Origin: Dichetophora obliterata
Lineage: Eukaryota; Arthropoda; Insecta; Diptera; Sciomyzidae
Reading direction: 5' to 3'
NCBI GenBank assembly: GCA_963920525.1
Contig: OY986438.1
Span: 182,388,888 to 182,452,887, forward strand
Length of the DNA: 64,000 bases
In this document: piece after piece, positions 11,434 through 20,699 of the stretch
Layout: every line of letters starts with the position of its first letter
How positions within the stretch are numbered: the first letter of the stretch is position 1
Position numbers and translations under genes: made by a program
Notes under the pieces: model-generated
Told to the model about the DNA's origin: nothing
Databases searched by the model: none
Seen by the model: the letters and a program-made list of their open reading frames with translations, nothing else

Positions 11434-11868
11434 AAGGGTATTCACAATTGTGCTGTTTGCAGTGTAGCTCAAAAACCCCGTGGTATTGAAAAACCCCGCA
11501 CTTTACCGAGCGGTTTTTATATTTTTTATTGTGTTACATGAAATCTCTAAAAACCAAGTGTGGTAATTTTAAATAGCCCAATAATATGTTTTACAAACGT
11601 GGTTTCTAAAGTTCCATAAGCAACTGATCGATTGCCAGTTATTTTCTAACTGCAAAAATGGAAGAAGCTCAAAATGCAAGTTAAACTTTTTAATGCTATA
11701 TATTAATAAAATGTACCAATTTGGATAGTTAATTTATTTGCATAGTAGCAAAAAGCTATAGTGGGAGGTTCCCAACCACAAATTCTATTTTAAAGGTGCT
11801 CATTATTGTGATTTTCAACCATGGCACAAAAAACAATTCTACTATGCCACACGATTGTGAATACCCTT
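11434..11868. mobile_element. MITE nested in hAT (435 bp)
   Basis: The left terminus AAGGGTATTCACAATTGTG is mirrored at the right (reverse complement AAGGGTATTCACAATCGTG). The trinucleotide ATT flanks both sides (11431-11433 and 11869-11871). A 3-bp duplication and short TIR would fit a PIF/Harbinger-like mobiliser, though other alignments of the ends are possible. There is no coding frame. A second element with related ends lies at 14332-14657. Confidence 0.75.
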
Positions 11869-12439
11869 ATTGTTAAAAAACAAAGAACTTAAATAATAAT
11901 AATGACTAGCACATTGTATTAATTTAACCCTTTCAGTGGATTTGCCCAATATATTGGACACGTCAGAAAGTAATTTTTATATGTATTTATTTTGCAAAGC
12001 TTTTTTTTTAAATCAAATCGTTTGGTTCTATGAAAAAAGATGAACCAACATGATAAAAATAAATTTAGAGATATATTTGATATTCAAGTCAGTTGGATTT
12101 TCGATTTTGTGGCGAAGAAAAGCAAAAAATATTTGTTTGCCTATTTTATAAGAAAAAATCAACCGGACAAAGATCATATTTAAGTTTTCTTATCTTTTTA
12201 TGGCTTTAAGGATAAGAATATTAAGAGGGTTTAAAAAACAAAGATATAAAGGGTTGAGAAACCTTTAAGGGATTAAAAAAAAACTTTGTGCCGAATAGGA
12301 TAAAACGTAAGTAGCACAGGTTGAAATATAAGGTATGTTGTTTGCATTTTCAGGACCTAAATGATAGGAATAATACCTCAAAAAAATTATTTTGTTCTTA
12401 GTTTAGCCTAGCCATTGAAAGAGTTAAAAAACAAAAAAT

Positions 12440-12456
12440 ATAAAAAAGAACAGTTT
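12440..12456. repeat. Target-site duplication, left copy (17 bp)
   Basis: The 17-bp word ataaaaaagaacagttt is repeated perfectly at 12861-12877 on the other side of the SINE-like copy. Confidence 0.9.
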
Positions 12457-12860
12457 GAACACTGGCTTCTGGCGAAGCAAAAACTCGTTTCATTTCTATG
12501 GTTCATTTCGACAAACTATCGAACACCAATGAATATTGAAATAAATGAAGAAGTAACTAGAACAGATGGCAACCCTTGATAGAGTTGATGGCGGTGATCT
12601 ATAAATGCCTACTGCTTTGAAGAGTCATATGATTAGCAGCCATACAATTCATGAGAATGTATTCCAAAATCTGCACATTCATATGCTAGTTTAAGCAGTG
12701 AGTTGATCACAGCTTAATCACTCAAAGACTACTGAAGAGGAAAATGTAGCGATTTCCGAAACAGACTGTGTAGTCAGCTAAGTGATTGACTCTATACAGA
12801 GTTGTTGTTGTTGTTGCCTTCTTGAAAACTTACTTCATCTAAAGCTCACAATCTTAATTC
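12457..12860 (+). mobile_element. SINE-like dispersed repeat, copy 2
   Basis: This block is the inverse of copy 1 and is bracketed by perfect 17-bp direct repeats. Relative to copy 1 it lacks about 40 bp at the 5' side, beginning at GAACACTGGCTTCTGG. It keeps the 3' end (CATCTAAAGCTCACAATC). The 5' truncation with long duplications argues for LINE-driven insertion. It lies inside the hAT element, so it is the younger insertion. Confidence 0.85.
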
Positions 12861-13166
12861 ATAAAAAAGAACAGTTTAAGGTATTACTATATAAATGTTA
12901 CCCTTTTTTTACACCGTCTTCATGTTTTTTTGAGTTTAAGGCAAATTAAGGTTGGAAAAGACTTTTCAAATTATATTTTTTGTTTTATTTATTGTTAAAG
13001 TAATACATTAAGCTGATTAATACGTCTTAGTTTTCATAAGAGAGTTTTGTTCGAATATTATTACAAATACAACCCGCTGATGAGAAGCACCGTTCTGATT
13101 CTATGCTAGTTAGAGAAATATTTGTACAATAGTCGTAAGCAATTTGTAAATTTCGATCGCGATTGC

Positions 13167-13300
13167 CTTCACCATAAAACAAAATTATTTCCTAAGTCAG
13201 AATATCTGACAATTTTAAAATACAAAGCTGACTTCCCGATGTTGCAAATTGTTCTAAAACTATGTAAAGTCCTTGCTCCAGTGATTCACATACATCGTCC
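13167..13300 (+). pseudogene. Possible hAT transposase C-terminal remnant
   Basis: The + frame gives SEYLTILKYKADFPMLQIV followed by LCKVLAPVIH. This resembles the start of the hAT dimerisation region (usually Y-W-x5-F/YP-x-L-x2-L-A-x3-L followed by P-x-T/S-S). The hallmark SxERxFS phrase is not visible. Its position just inside the right end of the hAT element is where a transposase C-terminus would be. The match is weak and based on pattern only. Confidence 0.35.
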
Positions 13301-13492
13301 TAACAATCTGTTTCAGCCTGAATACAATTTTTTTCAGATAAACTTTAACTGAATTGCTTGCATTTACATGAATATTTGTAATAGAAATTTATTATTTACA
13401 TTTTTTAATCCCGGGATCCAGGAAAGACAATCCCGGGATTTAAAGTGGTTTAAATCGTCCGGGATCCCGGGATTGACATCCCCAATACATAT

Positions 13493-14331
13493 ATAGACAT
13501 CATTGAATGACTATTAATTCGGCTATGTTAATAAATCTTTTGATAAAATAAAACAAATTTAATATATTTCAAAACTGTATATTGTTCCGAAATTCTTTTA
13601 CGCTGATCATTTTGAAGGATGTAGATTTAAAAAACTTAATGTTTAAAGTTTGTGTCTGTCTGTATGCGAATCACGTGGAAATCAATTAATTGATTTTCTT
13701 CAAACTTTACATATAGGTTCTTTATGCCTCTGGTCAGGAAATAGGGAACTTTTTATCACCAAGAAAAGGATTCTCTTAAAAATAACGGCAAAGAACTGCG
13801 AAAAAATTTAAAAATAAAACGCTGATGAACAAATAAGCAATTTTAAGTGATAGTTTTGTTGAACGCAACTTCTTTATTTTTGAAATTTTTGACAATTGAT
13901 GAACATTTGAAAAAAATTTCTGTAATAATTATATAAAAATGCCGAAAGAAAGTGAAGAAAGCAAAAAATAAATAATTGTTTTTCAAGATAGTTAAAAACA
14001 CAGAAGAAGAAGAAAAAAGAGCAACTTCGAATTTGCATAATTAACAGAGCAAGTTTTCTTGACGATTTAGCTTCGCATTCTTATAAGGTTTGTGCAAAAG
14101 GTTTTCCGTACGATTTTTTACAGCTCGTTTGCGAAGGTGTAAAAATGCAAAGTTTGCACAGTATACACGCAGAGAAAAAACATATTTGCAACAACCATGT
14201 TTTAAGAGGATCATAGTATGATTCGGATTATTTTTTTTTTTTTTTTTTTTTTTCAGCTACTACAGCTTTTTCGCACTTTCTCCGCATTGGATCATCTTAA
14301 GAACCAGCCCAAATAACAACAAAACATCTCA
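13493..14331. other. AT-rich non-coding stretch
   Basis: It contains a dispersed repeat (13605-13830) and a T-run of about 23 bases near 14230-14253. No gene is seen. Confidence 0.5.
13605..13830 (+). repeat. Dispersed repeat with TGTCTGTCTG core, copy 1
   Basis: The phrase GGATGTAGATT, then TGTCTGTCTG, then a block around ATCACGTGGAAATCA and the word AAAATAACGG occur in the same order and spacing at 57950-58160. It is a repeat of unknown class. Similar GTCTGTCTG blocks are common in insect genomes within Helitron-type and other elements, but I cannot assign it. Confidence 0.55.
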
Positions 14332-14657
14332 ATAAGGCCATTCACAGTTCGAATACGCTGGTCTGCCATTTGTTCGATCCGCTATTTGTACGCCAATTTA
14401 CGAAAGCGCATTTTGCTTTGCTGTTGTTTTGCATACAAATGCAAATACGCAGGCACTCGTAAATAAAAGCAGCCCTTGGACGTGTTTTTTGTACCTCGTA
14501 TTTTTATGCTCTGTCTACAGCCGCATAATTACATACATCACAGGGTTGCACAATTTTTTTATACGACAGTCACATGGCGAAGTGCTCACAGTTTGAACAA
14601 TAACAAATGCTATAAATATGATTTGTTAAAAGTACGCTCAAACCGTGAATAGCCCTA
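14332..14657. mobile_element. MITE related to 11434-11868
   Basis: The left end reads AAGGCCATTCACAGTTCGAA and the reverse complement of the right end AGGGCTATTCACGGTTTGAG. The flanking trinucleotide AAT is on both sides within one or two bases. The terminal pattern A-A/G-GG-x-x-ATTCAC is shared with the MITE at 11434. No reading frame is present. Confidence 0.65.
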
Positions 14658-14779
14658 ATGATATCGACAAGAGTGGTCCAAAACAATCCAAAGTGAGAAA
14701 AATTTACCCACCATAATATGGGTTGGGCTCAGGGACAACACAAGACATAACAACTAACCATGCGTTTACATAGATCTAA

Positions 14780-15064
14780 TCATACATTAGTTTTCAATCT
14801 ACTTTTGAGTTGACCTTTCGATAAGTTAACATCAAAAAAGCTACAGTTGTTAACAAAGGTACTCATGCGATGTAAAGGAGCAGTAGCCATATAATTTGTT
14901 CTACTAAAAGGTAAGTAAATTAAATTGTTAGCATTTCTACTGCTTCTACGGTTAGTGTTAAAATTTATAAGAGTTAGGAAATCTGGTGAATCGAATACAC
15001 CAGTTATGAGTTGGTGTAAATAGACGATATCTGCAGACTTCCTTCTCTCATTCAAAGATTGCAT
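14780..15064 (-). pseudogene. LINE polymerase C-terminal tail
   Basis: After the in-frame TAA that ends the RT frame, the same frame continues as NLLEMQSLNERRKSADIVYL, then HQLITGVFDSPDFLTLINFN and SRTNYMATAPLHR, to a terminal stop. This is the arginine-bearing C-terminal segment (LxxRR..AD..fL..LI.G) usual in Jockey/CR1-type elements. It belongs with the upstream frame and is separated by a single nonsense codon. Confidence 0.85.
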
Positions 15065-15076
15065 TTCTAATAGGTT

Positions 15077-16342
15077 TTAACGATCCTCATAAGGAGGAAG
15101 GTTTAAAGTGTCAGTTGCACTTAAGCCCCTTAGAGCAAACCGAACAAAACGTTTTTGGATTCTCTCTATACGTTCAACATGTACATTGTAACTTGGGGAC
15201 CAAACTTGACTTGCATACTCTAAGTGAGGTCGCACAATTGCATAATACAGCGTAGTAGTTGTGATCATACTATTAAATTCTTTGGCCCAGCGTTTCATAA
15301 ACCCGAGCATAGAAGATGCTTTTTTACAAATGTAATCAATATGAACGTTAAACGATAGCTTAGAATCCATGCATATACCCAGATCTTTGACAGCATCTAC
15401 ACGAATTAATGCAGTATCTTTTATCTTATAATCAAAAACTAAATTATTCCTTTTTCGCGAAAAGGTCATAGTTTGGCATTTATCTGGATTTAGAAACATA
15501 TTGTTTTTAGAACACCAAATTTCAAAGGATTTCAAATCAGACTGGAGCAGATCTGAATTGTCTTTAGCATCTATTGTTCTGTATATTTTCATGTCATCTG
15601 CATAGATAAGTAGATGAGAGTGTTTGATGATGTGGGTTACATCATTAATGGCTAAAATAAACAGAAGTGGACCAAGGTGTCTACTTTGAGGAACACCTGA
15701 TTCAGCAATAAATTCAGCTGACAATACGCCTCGAAATCGTATTTGATAAGATCGCTCTGTCAGATACGATTGAATCCAGCTTACAAAAAATTGTGGAAAA
15801 CCCATTAACTTTAGTTTAAATAGAATTAAGTTGTGTGGCAGTTTATCAAATGCTTTACTAAAATCAGTGTAAATACAGTCGACCTGGTTACCTGAATAAA
15901 ATGAATTTAAGCAAAACGTTGTAAAATCGAGGAGATTAGACACAGTGGATCTGCCAGTAGTAACAAATCCATGCTGACGAGTTGTCATAACCTTCCGACA
16001 GTGAATTTTCACACGATCATACACGAGGCGCTCAAAAAGTTTTGGAATCGACGAGAGTTTCGCGATAGGCCTGTAGTTGTTTATATCGTTCTTACAACCT
16101 TTTTTATAGATAGGACCTATAAAAGATTTTTTCCAAAAAAGTGGAAAAATACTTTCGCTAATTGATTTATTGAATAACATGGACAGTGGTTGACTTAGAA
16201 CGGAACCACATCGTGTTAACACTGCGGCAGGAATTCCGTCAGGTCCAGCATTAAAATCCTCATCGATCAACCCAATATACTTTAAAATATCCTCTGAAGT
16301 AAAGGATATAGAATTCAACGAAACCCTGGGTGTAGAGTTCAT
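15077..16342 (-). CDS. Non-LTR reverse transcriptase (421-residue open frame)
   Basis: The open frame holds the complete RT domain of a CR1/Jockey-like LINE. Residues about 30-45 hold GPDGIPAAVL, about 85-110 YRPIAKLSSIPKLFERLVYD, and about 120-135 QHGFVTTGRSTVSNLL. Motif A follows as YTDFSKAFDKLPH, motif B as ESGVPQSRHLGPLLF and motif C as IYADDMKIYRTI with both catalytic aspartates. The thumb reads DLGICMDSKLSFNVHID. Motif B normally reads GVPQGSxLGP, so GS to SR may be damaging. The frame is open further upstream (ICGLFANLFKES), so the Met at 16342 is only the first Met after the frameshift and not the natural start. It copies the element's own RNA at a nicked target. Confidence 0.85.
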   Translation of the reverse strand: MNSTPRVSLNSISFTSEDILKYIGLIDEDFNAGPDGIPAAVLTRCGSVLSQPLSMLFNKSISESIFPLFWKKSFIGPIYKKGCKNDINNYRPIAKLSSIPKLFERLVYDRVKIHCRKVMTTRQHGFVTTGRSTVSNLLDFTTFCLNSFYSGNQVDCIYTDFSKAFDKLPHNLILFKLKLMGFPQFFVSWIQSYLTERSYQIRFRGVLSAEFIAESGVPQSRHLGPLLFILAINDVTHIIKHSHLLIYADDMKIYRTIDAKDNSDLLQSDLKSFEIWCSKNNMFLNPDKCQTMTFSRKRNNLVFDYKIKDTALIRVDAVKDLGICMDSKLSFNVHIDYICKKASSMLGFMKRWAKEFNSMITTTTLYYAIVRPHLEYASQVWSPSYNVHVERIERIQKRFVRFALRGLSATDTLNLPPYEDR

Positions 16343-16429
16343 ATATTCAAAGTACTCTTCATCAGGATTAAAAGAGTCTGAACAAAATGACTCTTTAAAG
16401 AGATTGGCAAATAGACCACAAATTACGAC

Positions 16430-17356
16430 AGGATCGTCAGTAAATCCGTCAGAGGTCTTAAATGATGAAGGGAATCCATCAGATTTTTTTTTTTGGTGTT
16501 TATGAAACCCCAGAATTTCTTCGGATCAGACAATATTCTCAGCTTAGTACTGTCTAAATAATTTTGATATAAGGTAGCTGAGCAATTTTCAAAATCTAGA
16601 AACAAACGCTTGTAGATTTCTAGGTCATTCAAGTCTAAGCTACAGACATATTTTTTCCATGCCCTATTCCTGCTGTTGCGAAGAATCTTTAACTCCTTTG
16701 TGTACCAGGGGTAAGCACAATTTTTCGTAAATTTGAGGCTATATGGCACGGACAGAGAAAACATAGCAAAGATTTCCATATAAAAAAAATTAATTGAATT
16801 ATCAAGAGTGTTATTATTAACATATTCTAAAATAACATGAAGTTTACTTTGAAGTAAATGATTCAACTTCAAAAAGTCAGCTTTTTTAAAATTGAATTCA
16901 TAAACTTTATCTATTGAGTTAGACTTTACTATATTATCCCTGTCTGATTTGTACCATATGCTCAATGGTGGATGGTATTCATCAACAGCAGTCAAAACAT
17001 GAGGGGCCCTCTCAACAATCACATTGTTACTATCTGTAGTTAAGACCAGGTCAAGAAGTCTTTCACGACTATTATAAATACAACTCACTTGTTGTAAGTC
17101 AGATCATATATTATCAACAAATATATGCTCTTGGCGAGTCTTCGAATTAGATGCACAAAAATATGTATCATCGTCAGAAGATTCCCATTTCAAGTCAGGC
17201 AGATTAAAATCACCTAACAATAAAATGTCGTCATTAACGTCAATTATGCTTATAACGTATTCTATGCAATCCGCAAGGCTTGCATAAACTTCTACACTGC
17301 TCTTAGGAGGAACGTATGCATTAATAAGATATACATTAGAATTGGAATGTACAACC
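16430..17356 (-). pseudogene. LINE endonuclease C-terminal part and linker
   Basis: From about 17340 the minus strand reads VYLINAYVPPKS, then ILLLGDFNLPDLKW. The GDFN motif holds catalytic D and N residues of APE-type endonucleases. After one TGA it continues with SRERLLDLVLTT and DEYHPPLSI, the last two blocks of the domain, and a linker rich in K/N that reaches CAYPWYTKELKILRNSRNRA before the RT. A frameshift in the T-run near 16490 separates it from the RT frame. The N-terminal endonuclease blocks are missing because of 5' truncation. Confidence 0.85.
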
Positions 17357-17365
17357 TTATTACAT

Positions 17366-17396
17366 TATTTTATGATTATGATTATGATTATGATTG
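17366..17396. repeat. GATTAT microsatellite
   Basis: Five ATGATT-type units lie directly against the 5' end of the LINE. The LINE may have inserted next to it or the repeat may have grown at the junction. Confidence 0.85.
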
Positions 17397-17419
17397 TTGA
17401 TACATATAATGGTTTCTAT

Positions 17420-17600
17420 GATCATGGTTAAATGATTACAACAACTATATTTAGAAAAGGAATTTTTCCGTAGGAACCAAAATATTATTGAAACAACCAT
17501 TATTCTTTTATAGGGACGAAAATGAAATGATTGTAACAACTTTATTATGAATTTCTTTTTAGGAACCAGAATATTATTGAAACAATAATTTTTTTTTATA
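17420..17600. repeat. Imperfect tandem duplication, about 100 bp
   Basis: The phrase AGGAACCAAAATATTATTGA (17470s) recurs as AGGAACCAGAATATTATTGA (17560s), each preceded by AAATGATT.NAACAACT. So two diverged units of about 100 bp are in tandem. Confidence 0.65.
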
Positions 17601-17639
17601 TTAATGCACACCAATTTCCACAGCTATTAATTAAGATAT

Positions 17640-17815
17640 ATCCCTAGAGGTTTTCTCTATTGTCTGCTGCCGAACAGAAATATTTATTCAATTGTAAAAA
17701 CTTTTTGAAAAATTTTCTATCCGAGCTGGGGTTTGAACCGCGGCTCTTCCGCTTACGAGCCACGCAGACTACCAGTAGACCACAGCTGCTACTATCGGTC
17801 GCCTGAGTAAAGTCA
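17640..17815 (-). mobile_element. tRNA-derived SINE, copy C
   Basis: On the minus strand a tRNA-like head has an A-box-like TGGTCTACTGG and a B box GGTTCAAACCC, about 60 bp apart. It is followed by AGCTCGGATAGAAA, then a TTTTTCAA..TTACAATTGAAT phrase and TTTCTGTTCGGCAGCAGAC. The post-head sequence matches the SINE at 34925-35245 in order. It is not a functional tRNA: the acceptor stem does not pair and a SINE body follows. Confidence 0.75.
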
Positions 17816-20020
17816 TTCATAAACATGGTACATTGAGTGCATTGTCACAAAAATAGCAATATTTACGGTAAATGGAAACATGTTTGCTACAGTCAAAGTC
17901 GAAAATGGCCGCATTTAGCGCAGACAATTGTTGTGAACTGTAAAGGTAGCGCTACCTTAGTAAGCGATGTTTTTCTCTGAATGTGTCGCTACTCTACACG
18001 TCATAAATTAGATTTAATTCAATAACATATAATTTTTATGTACATTTAATTCAATTGCAAAGGTTTCTCACTTAAATTTGCTTCGTTCTTTCTATGTTTT
18101 TTAGTTTAACAGCAGCAGTAGCAGCGTCTGACAGTTAATTCAACAGTTGTGTTCATGTAGCATAGAATTTTTCGCTCGATTAAATGGTGTATGCCACCTG
18201 ATCAGTTTTAGTGAGCGCTACCAAAATCTCACCATTCAGCGAATTTTTACACAACAGCTGCCAACTGTTGTCTGCAGTCTTTATGATAAGGTGATTTATA
18301 ATAAAACATAGTAATTGAAGAGTTGACAAACGAAACGGCACATAACGAGGAATTGATAAAACTTATTGTCTCTGAATAAAGTGAAAGGTTTCCTGAAAAC
18401 TGTTTAGATACAATAAGTTCTTTCGATTTTTGACTGTGTGCTGCTTCGTTTACCCACGATCAAGAAGTAGTGTAGACAAACATACTAAATTCTGGTATAT
18501 TTGTCTCTACCATAATATTCACATTTATCATGATTGACAGAACCAAAACATTTTTGCTGCAACTAATAGTTGAGCCAATTATAATATGTTGACGATAGTA
18601 TGATTTGAACCATAATGTTATTATTGGTACAACAATTATTAATAGCACAATAATTTCAGTAAACAAATTTTTTTTTGCAGTAATCATGTCTCAACCATGT
18701 CTTTTTTCTGCTTGTACGAGGATCTCGCACTTTTATATGATCACCCTTATTTTATTTCATTAAATTTTCCTATGTCTAAAAGTTCAATCTGGCTTTTTAC
18801 GTTCAAGGATCCATTGCAAAAATTATATTTATAAAAGGATTTATATTTTTAATCTTTTTTTCCAAAAAGTTGCACTTAGTTTCTTTTTCTTTAAAAAAAC
18901 TATACTAAAGTTATTTTTGTGTTAAAAATAATAAAAACTGATTATTGAACCTTCTATACTCTTTCATACGACGTATCATTGTTTTACAAAAACTGTTTCA
19001 GTTTGGCACAAAATTTGTTTTTCTATTGTTATTAAGGAAATGCAATGGACCCCCTTTGATTTTTGTGACGAATTTCATTTTGTCAACAGATTGTTTTTAT
19101 AATTTTTAAAAATAGCTTAGCCTTCAATAATAATTTCCTTGGGTCCCCGTTCAGTACTCCTAAGCTACTTTTTAATATTGTTTGCCATTTTTTTTTTTTT
19201 TTAACAATAGCAAGTTTTAGGTCAATCGAAAAAACTAAAGTGAATTTATATTGTAAAATCTTTTGCAAAACCTAAATGTCGTTGGTGTAAGAAATCCAAG
19301 ATTTGCAAAATATAAAAGCTAAATGGCGTTATGAACATTAGCTACTCGTTATTCAAATCGAATTTATTTCCGAGTAACACCGGCTATATCAGCTATACCA
19401 GACGCAGATTTCAACACAGAAGTTTAAGGAAAAAGGTAATAAATCAGAAGTACATTTTTAAGAAGGTTGTACTTTTGGTTCCTTAAAAATTTTTTTATTG
19501 TCAAAAGTAGTGAAATTGGTAGGTTTTACTTTGGTTGAGAACCTACAGTTTTGAATTGATTGAGATTTTGGGGACACCCTGTATGGTAATTATCTGCTAA
19601 AGTGTATTTATTACATATATTTATTGAGCTGACAAATAGCAACAAAACCAGATGAACAATTTACCAGATTGAAATCCCTAAGGATGAAAGACAAATAAAG
19701 GTGATCATTTTTGAGGAAAAAATAATCTTTGCTCTGTAAACTGTCAGTTTGGAAAAATGGTCACAATGACGTTGAAATTATTAAATAAATTTTGAACTCT
19801 TCATGTAATACGTATACTATGTAATTCTGTGAGTGGTGAAGAACATAGTCCCTCACATTATCACTACTTTTAATGGTATTATTTAGAAAATTAAGCAATT
19901 TATTGAAGCCAAGGTATTTTTTATATCTCGTGGAATTCGTGGAAAAAAAAATAAAATAAAAAATAAAATTAAAATAAAATAATTTTAAGTACACGATAAG
20001 AAGACACTTTCTGAACAACA
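17816..20020. other. AT-rich non-coding stretch
   Basis: No transposon protein or exon is recognised. Several overlapping short frames are AT-driven. The sequence near 17930-18290 contains several words like CAATTGTTGTG and CAACTGTTGTC that could be the ends of an unrecognised inverted-repeat element into which the SINE fell, but I could not fix its borders. Confidence 0.45.
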
Positions 20021-20021
20021 T

Positions 20022-20690
20022 ACACGGTCAAAAAATTGGGTTTAAACTTGAAACCTTTTTGGGCTTGGATAAATATAGAAACCTTCAAGGTCTTAAATTT
20101 AAGCCCAAAGATTAAATTTAAATCCTTGACTTATTTAAATCTTAAAAGGTTTTAAATTTAAATCCAAATTTTCGATCGTATATAGGTCCACACACCCTTG
20201 GTCTCAAATCTAGTATTTGCAAAATATTTAAATATGGTTTTAGCACAGCTTTTGTTTTAAATTTAGTACATGCTTGGAACAAATTATTAAAGAAAAAACG
20301 AAATATCATGAGATTCAAACCCACAACACCAGTTGTAAGTTCACTAGTCTTACCACTGGGCTATAGTGTTATACGTAACAAAAGCATTAAACAAATATAT
20401 GAACCGAATCGCCTAATATTGAGTCTAAGCATTGCCAGGACAACTTTTTGCGGCTCCGAATCCAAATTTAGTATCCAACTGTATTGGACAAATTAAAAAC
20501 AAAAACTAATACAGAATCGTACATAAATTTAAGCCAAAAAGCTAAAAGGGAATATTTCTTTGGTTTAAATTTTAGTACAGTTGAGTTTTAATAACGAGTT
20601 AGTATTTGCAACGTCTAAATTTTAAACTGCAAGGTGTAAAAAAAATCAGTTATATTTTTGTGGGACTAAAATTTAAAGTTTTTTAACCAT
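20022..20690. mobile_element. AT-rich inverted-repeat element with internal TTTAAATTTAAA words
   Basis: The left side begins near ACACGGTCAAAAAATTGGG and the reverse complement of the right side near CATGGTTAAAAAACTTTAAA. Inside, words like TTAAATTTAAATCC and AAATTTTAGTAC recur in both orientations. A tRNA-like segment lies in the middle. It resembles the style of the AT-rich element split at 53020-55412. The ends are imperfect, so the call is tentative. Confidence 0.45.
20290..20375 (-). mobile_element. tRNA-like SINE head, second type
   Basis: On the minus strand TAGCCCAGTGGTAAG fits a pol III A box and GGGTTTGAATCTC a B box, about 40 bp apart, as in a tRNA gene. The arms do not form a good cloverleaf, and the downstream sequence runs into AT-rich DNA. 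I read it as a SINE head or old tRNA pseudogene. Its body is unlike the SINE at 34925-35245. Confidence 0.5.
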
Positions 20691-20699
20691 GCAGTATTT

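Larger units (their letters stand above)
11226..13484. mobile_element. hAT-type DNA transposon (2259 bp) with nested insertions
   Basis: The left end reads TAGGGAGTCCAATCCCGG and the reverse complement of the right end reads TGGGGATGTCAATCCCGG. Both ends carry further CCCGGGAT words. The element is flanked by a perfect 8-bp direct repeat atacatat (11218-11225 and 13485-13492), the duplication size of hAT transposons. Internally it carries a 435-bp MITE and a SINE-like copy, so its own length before those insertions was about 1.4 kb. This suggests an internally deleted or non-autonomous copy. Confidence 0.88.
14700..17356 (-). mobile_element. CR1/Jockey-like LINE, 5'-truncated, near-complete ORF2
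   Basis: An endonuclease C-terminal part, connecting region, full RT and thumb/C-terminal region lie in order on the minus strand. Only a few breaks interrupt them: a TGA near 17106, a frameshift in a T-run near 16488-16497 and a TAA near 15077. The 5' limit is about 17356, where it meets a GATTAT microsatellite. ORF1 and the endonuclease N-terminus are missing. The 3' limit is uncertain (between 14660 and 14780). It is the best-preserved retroelement of the window. Confidence 0.9.

Noticed and set aside
17720..17815. A tRNA gene on the minus strand
   Set aside because: A and B boxes are present, but no acceptor stem forms and a SINE body shared with 34925-35245 follows.
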